In this document: in pieces, positions 33,792-42,484 of the stretch | How positions within the stretch are numbered: position 1 is the stretch's first letter | Layout: every line of letters begins with the position of its first letter | Assembly: GCA_964614515.1 (NCBI GenBank) | Contig: CAZTPJ010000023.1 | Coordinates: 1-48,184 of the forward strand | Length of the DNA: 48,184 bases | Direction of reading: 5' to 3' | Source: CAZTPJ01 sp964614515 | Lineage (GTDB): Bacteria; Planctomycetota; Phycisphaerae; Phycisphaerales; UBA1924 | Program-made: the position numbers and the translations under genes | Notes under the pieces: model-generated | Told to the model about the DNA's origin: nothing | The model's database searches: none | What the model saw: the letters and a program-made list of their open reading frames with translations, nothing else

Positions 33792-33894
33792 GTCTGAGTC
33801 TCCAGGGTGCGCCCGAACATCGGGCGATACCCAAAGCGTATCGGGAACCACGCCCAACTGCAACGATTTCTTTCGGACCCGGGGGGATTTGGCC

Positions 33895-36800
33895 CTACCA
33901 ATCCAGGGTTCCGAGCCAAGACTGCGCCAAGTTTTCCACTGGTTCATCCACCCTCGCGGCCGCCCACGCCAGCCGTCCGCTGGCGTTCAACTCTGCCACG
34001 ACAGACCACGGTATATTCCCCAGTTTACTGCTGATTTGTTGGATATCGGACTTCGCAATCTCAAGCAGATATCGGCCTGGCGTTTCGGAGAAGGCGGCGG
34101 TGATCGGAGTCAATGAGTCACCGGCGATCTTGGGCATCCGCGAGAGGTCAACGCTCGCGCCGAGCGGCTGCTCGGGTGTGGAACCTGCGATGAGCATCTC
34201 AGCCAGCGCGACGAGCGCCCCGCCGTCGGAGCAGTCGTGCGCGGATCTCACCAGGCCGTCGCGGATCAATCCGGCGACGGCGCGACCTGCGCGAACCCAC
34301 TCGCTCAACTTTGGTTGGGCGTGGGCGAGCGATGCGTGGCCGTGGAGCATCGACAGGTGTGATCCGCCGAGGGCGGACGAAGTCTCGCCGATGAGGATGA
34401 TGACCGAGTCGGTTCGTTTGGCGTCGGCCGTGATGCAGCGCGAGATGTCATGCACGATGCCGATGCCGGTGATGAGCAGGGTTGGCGGAATACGGATCGT
34501 GCGCGATTCGCCCGTGCGCGGGTCGCGCGTGCGGAACTGGTTGTTCAGCGAATCCTTGCCGGAAACGAACGGTGTGCGATACGCCTTGGCCGCGTCATAG
34601 CACCCGGCCGCGGCGCGAACCAGCGCGCCCATCGACGCGGCATCATCGCACCCCGGCCAGCAGAAGTTGTCGAGGATGGCGATGCGATCCGGATCCGCCC
34701 CGATGCAGACGAGATTCCGCACGCATTCATCCACGCCGGCGAGCGCCATGACATACGGATCGCCACCGCGCTCGATGTCGCCAAGTCCCGTTGCGAGGCC
34801 CTGCGAGATTGCGAGGCCGCGCCCGCTGCCGGGAACCGGCTCGATCACCGACGCATCGCCCGGGCCGCGCGACGCGGGACCGACGAGCGGCTTGACGATG
34901 AGATTGCCCTGCACTTCGTGGTCATACTGCCGGATGATCCAGTGCTTGCTGGCGATGTTCGGATGCGCGAGCAGCGCGTGGACTGTCACGGGGATGGGTG
35001 CATCGGGCACGGCCGGAGGCGCGGGCTTTGGCGATTGGGCGCTCCACGAGGCTTCGCGCGTGACCTGCGGCAGGCCGTCGTGGAGGAAGTGCATGTCGAG
35101 ACGGCCGACTTCAAGGCCGTGGTATCGAAGCACGAGTTCCCGCCCGGGCGTGCCGAACGTTCCGAGGACGGCGAGTTCAACGCCTTCTTCCTCGCAGATG
35201 CGTTGGAGGGCGAGCAGATTGTCGGCGGGCACGGCCAGGATCATGCGTTCCTGGGCTTCGCTGATCCAGATTTCGGTGTATGAGAGGCCGTCGTATTTGA
35301 GCGGGGCGCGATCGAGATCGACGGATGCGCCGAGTTCGGCGCCCATTTCGCCGATGGCGGACGAGAAACCGCCCGCGCCGCAATCGGTGATGGCGTGGAA
35401 GAGGGGGGGGCCGCCCGGGTGGCCCGCCACTCCGTGGCGGGTGTCGGGTGCGCTGGCTGCGGACGAAGACAAGCCCTCCCTTATGGTCGGGCTTCCTACT
35501 GAAGCCAAGCCCTCCCTTATGGTCGGGCTTCTTACTGCATCTCGAGCGCGGAGGATCGCGTCAAGCAATCGCTTTTCTTCGATCGGGTTCCCGATCTGCA
35601 CGGCGTGGGCGAATTCGTCCGCGTGTGTGTGCTCAAGTTCAGCGGAAGAGAATGTCGCGCCGTGGATGCCATCGCGCCCGGTGCGTCCGCCAAGCGCGAC
35701 GATCAAGTCGCCCGCGTGGGCCTTGCCATGCACGGCCGTGCGCGGCATCACGCCGATGCACCCGCAGAAGACCAGCGGATTGCCGATATGCCTGCGATCA
35801 AACCAGACCGCGCCGGAAACGGTCGGGATGCCGATGCGGTTGCCATAGTCGCGGACGCCGGCGACGATTTCGCTCAGCACGCGCCGCGGCGGGAGGCAGC
35901 CTTCGGGAACATCCGCATCATCCGGATATGCCACGCAAAACACATCCGTCGCGGCGATGGGTTTCGCGCCAAGGCCCGTGCCGATCACATCGCGGATGCA
36001 CCCGCCGATGCCCGTGGCCGCGCCGCCATACGGTTCGATCGCTGAGGGGTGGTTGTGCGTTTCAACTTTCACGCAGACCGCGTGGTCATCATCAAACGCG
36101 ATCACGCCCGAGTTGTCCTTGAACACCGAGAGCGTCCAATCGAGGCCCTCGTCGATGAGTTCGTACGTGGCCGCGGCCACGGTGCGCTTCAGGAGATTGT
36201 CAATCTCGACGGAACCATCCGCGTGCATTGTGTGCCCCGGTCTGTTACGCCAGTTGATGAGGTCGTGGGCGTGGGCGCGATATCGCACGCGGCTCTTGAG
36301 CGTCTTGTGGACGCAGTGCTCGGACCAGGTCTGGGCGATGGTTTCGAGTTCGATGTCGGTGGGGTCTCGCTTGAGGCTCGCGTAGTGATCGCGGACCGCG
36401 CGCATCTCGTCGAGCGAGAGGAACAGATGGGCATCACGGCTGAGTTTCGTCAGCGCGGCATCGTCGAGTGATCGCAGGGGCACATGCGTGATCTTCGCGG
36501 TGTACGCCCGCCCGCGCGGCAGATGCTCGGGAATGTACGGCGCGGCGTGGACCGCGTGAATGACTGGGTTGGCCAGCGCGACCCGCGCCAGACGCATCGC
36601 ATCCTTACTCGACACGCCCGACACATCATAGCGCCGGCCCGTCGAAACCTGCACCGCGTCATGGTCAACGCCGAGCAGGTCGCCGATGGCCTCTCGCACG
36701 GACTGTGCGGCCGGGTCCATCACACCGGGCAGCGGATGCACCTCGATGACGCTGGCCTGCGGATTCGGCTCGCGCGTGCCGAGGGTTGCCGCTTCGAGTA

Positions 36801-36987
36801 CGGGATCGACGAGCAGGCCGTCGGCGACCTGTTGGACCTGCGCCGGCGTCAGCGTCCCTTGCACAAGATACACCTGCGCGATGTCGATGTCACTCGGGCG
36901 CAGGTGCAGTGCGTGGGCCTCGCGCTGCACGGCCGCGACTCGCGGATCATCGCCCTTGACACGAATCTCGAAGCGGTACACCTTCAT
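33895..36987 (-). CDS. purL: phosphoribosylformylglycinamidine synthase, PurS-PurL fusion
   Basis: 1030 aa. Residues 1-100 resemble PurS (KVYRFEIRVKGDD opening), fused to PurL. The linker stretch ETIAQTWSEHCVHKTL, the ATP/metal site VETHNHPSAIEPYGGAATG, GGRTGRDGIHGATF, ITDCGAGGFSSAIGEMG, and VSGKDSLNN are intact, so the enzyme should turn FGAR to FGAM. No PurQ glutaminase is adjacent. A block of about 45 residues at about 484-528 is encoded by three repeats (35417-35536), just before the strand leading to ITDCGAGG. The ATG at 36987 was chosen at the PurS start; the frame continues upstream into gmhA antisense. It is 35 bp downstream of gmhA. Confidence 0.93.
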   Translation of the reverse strand: MKVYRFEIRVKGDDPRVAAVQREAHALHLRPSDIDIAQVYLVQGTLTPAQVQQVADGLLVDPVLEAATLGTREPNPQASVIEVHPLPGVMDPAAQSVREAIGDLLGVDHDAVQVSTGRRYDVSGVSSKDAMRLARVALANPVIHAVHAAPYIPEHLPRGRAYTAKITHVPLRSLDDAALTKLSRDAHLFLSLDEMRAVRDHYASLKRDPTDIELETIAQTWSEHCVHKTLKSRVRYRAHAHDLINWRNRPGHTMHADGSVEIDNLLKRTVAAATYELIDEGLDWTLSVFKDNSGVIAFDDDHAVCVKVETHNHPSAIEPYGGAATGIGGCIRDVIGTGLGAKPIAATDVFCVAYPDDADVPEGCLPPRRVLSEIVAGVRDYGNRIGIPTVSGAVWFDRRHIGNPLVFCGCIGVMPRTAVHGKAHAGDLIVALGGRTGRDGIHGATFSSAELEHTHADEFAHAVQIGNPIEEKRLLDAILRARDAVRSPTIREGLASVGSPTIREGLSSSAASAPDTRHGVAGHPGGPPLFHAITDCGAGGFSSAIGEMGAELGASVDLDRAPLKYDGLSYTEIWISEAQERMILAVPADNLLALQRICEEEGVELAVLGTFGTPGRELVLRYHGLEVGRLDMHFLHDGLPQVTREASWSAQSPKPAPPAVPDAPIPVTVHALLAHPNIASKHWIIRQYDHEVQGNLIVKPLVGPASRGPGDASVIEPVPGSGRGLAISQGLATGLGDIERGGDPYVMALAGVDECVRNLVCIGADPDRIAILDNFCWPGCDDAASMGALVRAAAGCYDAAKAYRTPFVSGKDSLNNQFRTRDPRTGESRTIRIPPTLLITGIGIVHDISRCITADAKRTDSVIILIGETSSALGGSHLSMLHGHASLAHAQPKLSEWVRAGRAVAGLIRDGLVRSAHDCSDGGALVALAEMLIAGSTPEQPLGASVDLSRMPKIAGDSLTPITAAFSETPGRYLLEIAKSDIQQISSKLGNIPWSVVAELNASGRLAWAAARVDEPVENLAQSWLGTLDW
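35417..35536 (+). repeat. three hairpin repeats inside purSL
   Basis: 35417-35445 is a TCC-loop copy (arms CCCGCCAC/GTGGCGGG). 35469-35500 and 35505-35536 are two tandem AAGCCC/GGGCTT elements with a 36-bp period, both with TTATGG where other copies have TCACGG. They are antisense to purSL and are read on the gene strand as two copies of SPTIREGL plus TRHGVAGHPGGPP. A run of eight G precedes them at 35403-35410. Confidence 0.9.
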
Positions 36988-37022
36988 GGGCGATGGTAGT
37001 CTTGGGCGAAGATGGGGCGAGT

Positions 37023-37613
37023 TCAGGACCGTCCGAAGAGTGCGTGCTCGATGCCCTCGACGACCATGTGCAGGATGAGCATGTGCAGTTCCTGGATTCG
37101 GTCCGATCCCGCGCCGGGGACGATCAACTCCAGTTCGGCCGTGCCCTTGATCGCCCCTCCACCGCCACCGAGTAGCGCGGCCGTGCGTGCGCCACAGCGT
37201 TTGGCTGCGTGCGCGGCGTTGACGATGCTCGGGGAGTTTCCGCTGGTGGAGAGCAGCACGACGAGATCGCCGCGCTGGGCGAGGGCCTCGACCCATCGGG
37301 CGAAGACGTGTTCATAGCCGAAGTCGTTGGCCGTGCAGGTGATGTGTCCTATGTCGGTGCAGGCGATGGCGGCGAGGGGGGGGCGGTCGTTGCGAAAGCG
37401 TCCGGTGAGTTCTTCGGCGAAGTGCGCGGCATCGCACGCCGAGCCGCCATTGCCGCAGGCGAGAATCTTGCCGCCGGCCTTGAGACACTCGGCCGCTTCC
37501 CCGGCCAGTTGGGAAATGCCCGCGATGAGCCTCGCATCCGCGGCCAGCGCAGCCAGTGCGGCCGCCGCGCTGCGGATCGACGCCTCGGGAGTCCATGTGC
37601 GTCCATCGTTCAT
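37023..37613 (-). CDS. gmhA: sedoheptulose 7-phosphate isomerase
   Basis: 196-aa SIS-domain isomerase that turns sedoheptulose 7-phosphate into D-glycero-manno-heptose 7-phosphate, the first step of ADP-heptose synthesis for the LPS core. Family motifs are present: ILACGNGGSACDAAHFAEELTGRF-type block near residues 49-72, STSGNSPSIVNA at about 121-132, and the C-terminal IQELHMLILHMVVEGIE with the active-site Glu and His. It is upstream of purSL in the same direction. The 210 bp between its start and the divergent HD-GYP gene hold nothing I recognise apart from the likely promoters. Confidence 0.92.
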   Translation of the reverse strand: MNDGRTWTPEASIRSAAAALAALAADARLIAGISQLAGEAAECLKAGGKILACGNGGSACDAAHFAEELTGRFRNDRPPLAAIACTDIGHITCTANDFGYEHVFARWVEALAQRGDLVVLLSTSGNSPSIVNAAHAAKRCGARTAALLGGGGGAIKGTAELELIVPGAGSDRIQELHMLILHMVVEGIEHALFGRS

Positions 37614-37823
37614 CGCCGGATGGTACCCGGACGACGGGGCTGCGGAACCCGGACGAAAGGCCGCACCGGCGGAGATTACTTATCGCCCCGGGATGCAGAC
37701 GATGCGTCGCGCGTGCCTGCGGGCTGCGCGGAATGTGGGGTGTGGCTCGTCCGGTTTTTGGCCTGTTCTCGGGCCAAAGCGCAAGTTACCCAACGACGGG
37801 GCCGACATATCTGGATCGACCCG

Positions 37824-38867
37824 ATGCCTCACAAACCGACCATTTCCTGCGAGCAGACTCGCCGTGGCTTGATTGCCGCGACGGTCGGTCTTCAGGCCGT
37901 GGTTCTCGGGCTTGCGCTGCTGTTTACCTATGACGAACTGCTGCGAACCGTGACGTCGATGGCGGGGACGCTGGAACCGACTCCGGTCGGCGAACCGGGG
38001 ACAGCGTCGAGTTCGCTGCCGGCGGCGTCGAACCTGGCGTCGCGTTTGACGGCCATGGCGGCGCTGGCCGGGGGCGTGGTGATCGGCATCACGACGCTGG
38101 GCCTGGCGCTGATCGTGCGTCGTTATGACAACGCGGTGGCGGCGCACAGCCGTGAACTGGAGGCGGAACTCGAGGCGAAACTCTCGCAGGAGTTGTCCGC
38201 GCGGCACGCGCTGATCTTCGGCCTGGCGAAACTCGCCGACTATCGCGACACCGACACGGGCACGCACCTGGATCGCATCGCGGCGTACTCCGCGATGCTC
38301 GCGGAGGAAGTGCGCCCATTCTTTCCGGAGATTGATGACGAGTGGATCGAACGCCTTCGCCTCGCCTCGTCGCTCCACGACATCGGCAAGGTCGGGATTC
38401 CCGATGAGATTCTGCTCAAGCCAGGCAGACTGACGCCGGAGGAGCGAACGGTGATGGAAACGCACGCGGCCATCGGGGGCGAGACGCTCGCGGCCGTGCG
38501 CGGACGGTTTGGCGAAGATCCGCTGATCGACATGGCGATCGCCATCGCGATGGAGCACCACGAGAAGTGGGATGGTTCGGGGTATCCGAATCGCCTGGCT
38601 GGGGAGCGGATCACGCTGTCAGCGCGGATCGTGGCGCTGGCGGACTTCTATGACGCGATCACGTCGGAGCGGGTGTACAAGGCCGCGATGACGCATGAAG
38701 AGGCCCGCGAACTGATTCGCCAGGGTCGTGGGACGCACTTTGAGCCGGTGATCGCCGATGCGTTTGAGCGTCGTCAGGATGAGTTTGATCGCGTGCGGCG
38801 CAGACTTCAGACCATCACGCTGGAGCGCGGGCGCACGTCGCGCCGGCAGGCGCTTGCGGCCGCGTGA
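37824..38867 (+). CDS. membrane HD-GYP domain protein (probable c-di-GMP phosphodiesterase)
   Basis: 347 aa. Two membrane helices (about 17-37 and 78-99) bracket a short extracytoplasmic loop, then a coiled-coil helix (100-128), then the HD-GYP domain (about 130-330). The catalytic HD pair is H185-D186 in HDIGKVGIPDEILLKPG, followed by HH at 245-246 and the diagnostic GSGYP at 251-255, so hydrolysis of c-di-GMP is likely. No separate sensor domain is present, so the loop may sense directly. The start is ATG 37824 just before the first helix; an upstream frame is antisense to gmhA. It ends 6 bp from the convergent anti-sigma gene. Confidence 0.92.
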   Translation: MPHKPTISCEQTRRGLIAATVGLQAVVLGLALLFTYDELLRTVTSMAGTLEPTPVGEPGTASSSLPAASNLASRLTAMAALAGGVVIGITTLGLALIVRRYDNAVAAHSRELEAELEAKLSQELSARHALIFGLAKLADYRDTDTGTHLDRIAAYSAMLAEEVRPFFPEIDDEWIERLRLASSLHDIGKVGIPDEILLKPGRLTPEERTVMETHAAIGGETLAAVRGRFGEDPLIDMAIAIAMEHHEKWDGSGYPNRLAGERITLSARIVALADFYDAITSERVYKAAMTHEEARELIRQGRGTHFEPVIADAFERRQDEFDRVRRRLQTITLERGRTSRRQALAAA

Positions 38868-38873
38868 ACTCGA

Positions 38874-39707
38874 TCAGAGCCGCGAGGTGAGCAGCACCGG
38901 CGAAGGCTGCCCGGCGCCGCCAGAGGCGAGGATCGCCAGTCGCGTGTTCGGCTGCATGACGAGTTTGACTTCGCGCTGCATGAAACGTCCGTCGGACGAG
39001 AAGTTCGCGAGGCGCTCGGCCACGGCGCCTTCGTCGTTGAGCACGACGAGGGTGTATGAACGGCCGTCATCGACGGGCAGGCGGTCGCAGATGAGGTAGG
39101 CCGTGCGCGATTCGGGGTCGAACCACAGGGTGGCCTGTCCCTCGTACGTCGTTTCGCTGGGGGTGAAGCGGACGCGTTGAAACTCGCCGCTGAGGAGCAG
39201 GTCCTTGACGCCCGGGCCAAGGGCGCGGACGCTCTCGTCCGTGAAGTTGTTCTCGCGAATGCGCTGATCGAGCGTCTTGAACTGGTCGCGAAGTTGCATG
39301 GTGGTCGCGCCGAGGACGACCGCGGCGGTCAGCAAGCCGATGGCCGACGCTCGCCAGATTTTGGAGACGCCACGGCTGGGGACGAGGTCCATCGAGCCGT
39401 GACGGCGATGGGTCTGATCTTTGCGGGTCGTGGGGGTGACGGCGGGGTGCTGGGTGGCGCGCACGTCGCGTTCGGCGGCCATGGCGGCGCGAACGCGGGA
39501 GATCACCGCGTCTCGCAGCGATTCCGGCGGGTCCACTTCGGGCAGCCAGTCGATATTGATGGCAAGACGAGCCTGCTCATTGCGGACGTGCTCTCGCACC
39601 TGCGGCGAGGCATTGTCGAACGCCCGAAGAAACTGCGCTGATTCCTCCGGCTCCAGCAGCCCGAGCGAATGCAGCAGCGAGTGCTCAATCAGTTCTTGAA
39701 TCCTCAT
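38874..39707 (-). CDS. membrane anti-sigma factor, RskA-like
   Basis: 277 aa with one membrane helix (about 119-138). The N-terminal cytoplasmic part (RIQELIEHSLLHSLGLLEPEE at the start) matches the sigma-binding module of RskA-type anti-sigma-K factors, which lack the zinc HxxxCxxC motif, as here. The C-terminal extracytoplasmic part ends in a beta-sandwich with the RskA pattern (GRSYTLVVLNDEG, then LAILASGGAG). It overlaps the sigma gene by ATGA, the usual way to keep sigma and anti-sigma equal. Release would need proteolysis of the anchor. Confidence 0.88.
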   Translation of the reverse strand: MRIQELIEHSLLHSLGLLEPEESAQFLRAFDNASPQVREHVRNEQARLAINIDWLPEVDPPESLRDAVISRVRAAMAAERDVRATQHPAVTPTTRKDQTHRRHGSMDLVPSRGVSKIWRASAIGLLTAAVVLGATTMQLRDQFKTLDQRIRENNFTDESVRALGPGVKDLLLSGEFQRVRFTPSETTYEGQATLWFDPESRTAYLICDRLPVDDGRSYTLVVLNDEGAVAERLANFSSDGRFMQREVKLVMQPNTRLAILASGGAGQPSPVLLTSRL

Positions 39708-40294
39708 GTCGGCAACTCCTCACTCCCCCGCTCACGCAACCGCACGAGCGCTCTGCTCAGCGCGGACTTGATTGTTCCGATTGGCGCTCCGAGTTCTTCA
39801 CCGATCTGTCGCAGCGTCTGCCCGCCGAGATACGCGCGGGTCACCACGGTTCGCTGGAGTTCGGGCAGATCGGCGACTCGCTCGAGCAGCACCTTGAAGC
39901 GCTCCTGCTCGTCGAGATTCTCCGGCATGCTCTTCGCATCGACCTGGCCGGCGTACAGCGACTCATCGAGCGTCGCCGACGGGCGAAGTCGCGCCTGGCT
40001 CCGGCGAAGCCGATCCACCAGTTGTCTGCGAGAGATGAGCATGATCCACGTCACCAGGGCTGCTTTCTTCGGATCAAATCGGTCCGCCGTCTTCCATAAA
40101 CGCACAAAGACTTCCTGCACTGCATCTTCCGCCTCGGCCTTGGTCGGAGAGGCCTGATAGGCCATCCGATACACCAATGGACCGAATCGATCATACAACT
40201 CGGCGACGGCCTGTTCGTCATCGCTAGCCACCCGGGCCATGAGTTTGACGTCAGCCTCATCGTTTCGTTCGGGATGTTTTTCGGACCGAGCCAT
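39704..40294 (-). CDS. ECF-type RNA polymerase sigma factor (SigK-like)
   Basis: 196 aa. Region 2 covers about 20-90 (ELYDRFGPLVYRMAYQ, AEDAVQEVFVRLWK, then the -10 recognition helix with TWIMLISRRQLVDRLRR). Region 4 covers about 130-188 (LPELQRTVVTRAYLGGQTLRQIGEELGAPIGTIKSALSRAL, here named by its edges). The paired RskA-like anti-sigma directly follows. ATG 40294 has GGAG directly next to it, closer than normal. It is divergent from a pseudopilin gene, with 213-288 bp between the starts. Targets are unknown. Confidence 0.92.
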   Translation of the reverse strand: MARSEKHPERNDEADVKLMARVASDDEQAVAELYDRFGPLVYRMAYQASPTKAEAEDAVQEVFVRLWKTADRFDPKKAALVTWIMLISRRQLVDRLRRSQARLRPSATLDESLYAGQVDAKSMPENLDEQERFKVLLERVADLPELQRTVVTRAYLGGQTLRQIGEELGAPIGTIKSALSRALVRLRERGSEELPT

Positions 40295-40471
40295 CTCCAA
40301 CCCACGACCCCGCCGCAAGCACGATTCCAGCCACACGCCGGAACTTCCGCTGCGCCATCCCTTTATACGCGAGGGAGGATGATACGGATCCCGGAGTTCG
40401 ACGTCCTGTAACCCGTGATAACACCTATTCCGGACGCAATTGGGTAGTTTTCCCGATTTCAAACACGGAAT

Positions 40472-40500
40472 TTGACTTGTATCTTGACCAGAACTCTGAT
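40472..40500 (+). promoter_or_regulatory. candidate housekeeping promoter of the pseudopilin gene
   Basis: TTGACT at 40472-40477 and TCTGAT at 40495-40500 with a 17-bp spacer: 5 of 6 and 4 of 6 matches to the sigma-70 consensus. Transcription would begin near 40507, which excludes the TTG at 40508 as the start codon and favours a GTG further down. Judged by eye only. Confidence 0.4.
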
Positions 40501-40582
40501 ACCCTGATTGAAGGGTTCGTGTCCGGACTGTGGGGAACGTGCTGTGGTGACACACCCAGGACCAGTCAAAGGCGAGCGTACC

Positions 40583-41317
40583 GTGGCGCAACCGCGGAGT
40601 GGTTCGGCACGCCGTGGATTCAGCATCGTTGACGTGATGGTCTCGATCACGGTCATCATGATTCTGATCGCGCTGCTTACTCCGACACTCGCGGCCGTGA
40701 ATCGCACCGCGCAGCAGGTCGTGTGCAGTTCGAACGTTCGTCAGATCGGGATCGGGATTCTGTTCTTCGCGGATGACCACCGCGATCGCATTCCGCAGAG
40801 TGCCTTCGTGACGAGCGGACCCAACGCGCGCTATTCACCCGAGCAGATGATGAAGATCCGCGTCGAACGCGTGCCGGACAGCGTGCCGCGCGACGACTGG
40901 GACGGCCTGGGACACCTGTTCGTCGGCGAATATCTCCCGGTGGCCGGGTTGTACTACTGCCCGGCCCACAAGGGCGAACATCCGATCTCTCGCTACAACG
41001 ACATGTGGAACAACGCCTACGGCACGATCTTTTCGAACTATCAGTATCGCGGTCGCGGCCCGGGCAGCGAGATGCACTTGACACGGATCGAGCCAAGCCA
41101 GGCAGCGCTCGTCACCGACGGCCTGCGGTCGCAGTTGGACTTCAGCCACGGCAACGGATGCAACGTGCTTCGCGCCGACATCTCCGTCGTCTGGTACGCC
41201 GATACCGATCGCAAACTCTTCAACAGCCTGCCCGCTTCACCCGGCGAGATCACGCCCGGCACGGTCACCACCGCATGGCAGCAACTTGACCCGATCACGC
41301 TCCGCGGCGGAAATTGA
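40583..41317 (+). CDS. type II/IV pseudopilin-like protein
   Basis: 244 aa. A short basic leader ends in Arg-Arg-Gly, then FSIVDVMVSITVIMILIALL begins the hydrophobic helix, the prepilin peptidase cleavage pattern. The residue at +5 is Asp instead of the usual Glu. After the helix, NRTAQQVVCSSNVRQIG and the later LYYCPAHKG match the planctomycete pseudopilins of the DUF1559/H-X9-DG kind, with a histidine-rich middle. These are secreted or surface filament-like proteins of unclear role. Start is ambiguous: TTG 40508, GTG 40547 or GTG 40583. The last gives a normal 12-residue leader and has AAGG upstream. Confidence 0.8.
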   Translation: MAQPRSGSARRGFSIVDVMVSITVIMILIALLTPTLAAVNRTAQQVVCSSNVRQIGIGILFFADDHRDRIPQSAFVTSGPNARYSPEQMMKIRVERVPDSVPRDDWDGLGHLFVGEYLPVAGLYYCPAHKGEHPISRYNDMWNNAYGTIFSNYQYRGRGPGSEMHLTRIEPSQAALVTDGLRSQLDFSHGNGCNVLRADISVVWYADTDRKLFNSLPASPGEITPGTVTTAWQQLDPITLRGGN

Positions 41318-41408
41318 CCCAACACACCAACCATCAGCGACCTTCAGCGATGAAGGCGGTATCCTTTTTGCACGCAGACCATTTCTTCCAAACACGGAGA
41401 ATCCCCTG

Positions 41409-42407
41409 ATGATGGCGACAAAGTCCAACGTTCACACTCGTGTCAGCGCTGTGTGCCTGGCGATCCTCGCGCTGGCATCCACGGCCGTCGCCCAGCTCAC
41501 CCCCGCCCGCACGTATTACGGCGTCAACCGCGCGATCCCCATGACTGCGGACGTGCCCTCCGGCGAAGAGGGGGAATTGTTCATCGACCTTCTCGCCCCG
41601 GGCACGGCGGAGCGGCTGCAAAGCGCGTCGATCGTGGCCGGGTCGGTTGATCTGGCGGGGCTCTTTCCGCTGCTGTGGACGACGCAGAACCCGCGAACGC
41701 TGTATGCGCAACTGCGCGTGGCGGAGAAGCCCATCGGCCCGGCCGTGGTGCTTCAGCCGATGCTCACGCCCGAGCGGGCGTCGATTGATCCTCAGACTCG
41801 GCGTGTGGTGTTCGCGCGGGCGCAGAACGTCTACTCGGGCCTTCGCGCGTGGGTCGATCAGCACGTTGTGTTCGACACGACCGAGGGGGAGATCGAGTTT
41901 CGACTCCGGCCGGATCATGCGCCCAACAGCGTGAGCAACTTCATGCACCTGGTCGAGGGCGGGTTCTACACCGACATTCCGTTTCACCGGGTGATCGCGA
42001 TGCACCAATCGGGACAGCCGTTTGTGATTCAGGCGGGCGATCCGACGGGAACGGGTTCGGGCGGTCCGGGGTACTCGATTGATCTTGACAACAGCCGGCT
42101 GCCGCACCAGTTCGGCGTGCTGAGCATGGCGCGCGAGGGCGACCCGAACACGAATGGCTCGCAGTTCTTCATCTGCCTGAGCCGCCCGGCGACGCAGCAC
42201 CTTGACGGCGCGTACGCGGCGTTTGGCGAGGCCGTGCGCGGCGAAAACGCCATTGTCGCGATCGAGCGTACGCCGATCGAGGATCAGCAGGCCGGGCGTC
42301 CATCGAATCCGCCGCGGATCAGGTCGGCGTGGCTGACGCCTGCGCCGCCCTATGGCCGTGGCCCTGAACCGGTGAAGCGTCCGCAGCCTGAGCCATCCGA
42401 GCGGTAG
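41409..42407 (+). CDS. secreted cyclophilin-type peptidyl-prolyl isomerase
   Basis: 332 aa with a signal peptide (1 to about 27). Residues about 30-150 are a beta-rich N-terminal part without a recognised family. The cyclophilin domain follows at about 155-315: VVFDTTEGEIEFRLRPDHAP, FHRVI with the catalytic Arg, VIQAGDPTGTGSGGPGY, GVLSMAREGDPNTNGSQFFI, and the closing LDGAYAAFGEAV. It catalyses proline cis-trans isomerisation in the periplasm. A Pro-rich tail ends the protein. ATG 41409 has GGAGA eight bases upstream. The next gene converges on it. Confidence 0.9.
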   Translation: MMATKSNVHTRVSAVCLAILALASTAVAQLTPARTYYGVNRAIPMTADVPSGEEGELFIDLLAPGTAERLQSASIVAGSVDLAGLFPLLWTTQNPRTLYAQLRVAEKPIGPAVVLQPMLTPERASIDPQTRRVVFARAQNVYSGLRAWVDQHVVFDTTEGEIEFRLRPDHAPNSVSNFMHLVEGGFYTDIPFHRVIAMHQSGQPFVIQAGDPTGTGSGGPGYSIDLDNSRLPHQFGVLSMAREGDPNTNGSQFFICLSRPATQHLDGAYAAFGEAVRGENAIVAIERTPIEDQQAGRPSNPPRIRSAWLTPAPPYGRGPEPVKRPQPEPSER

Positions 42408-42415
42408 GCGCACGG

Positions 42416-42444
42416 CATCGACGTCGCGGTTGGCGACATCGATG
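42416..42444. terminator. hairpin between convergent genes
   Basis: Arms of 12 bases (CATCGACGTCGC and GCGACATCGATG) with one mismatch and loop GGTTG, centred between the ends of the cyclophilin and haloperoxidase genes. There is no T run on either side, so it may act with Rho or only protect 3' ends. Confidence 0.45.
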
Positions 42445-42484
42445 GCACAGCACGAGTTGTAAGGCCCGAAGATTCTGATGAGGC

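Noticed and set aside
36988..37296. Upstream extension of the purSL frame by 103 codons
   Set aside because: It is Arg-rich, overlaps gmhA on the same strand in another frame, and precedes the clear PurS start.
40295..40780. Upstream extension of the ECF sigma frame
   Set aside because: Sigma region 1/2 similarity begins only after the ATG at 40294, and the extension is antisense to the pseudopilin leader.
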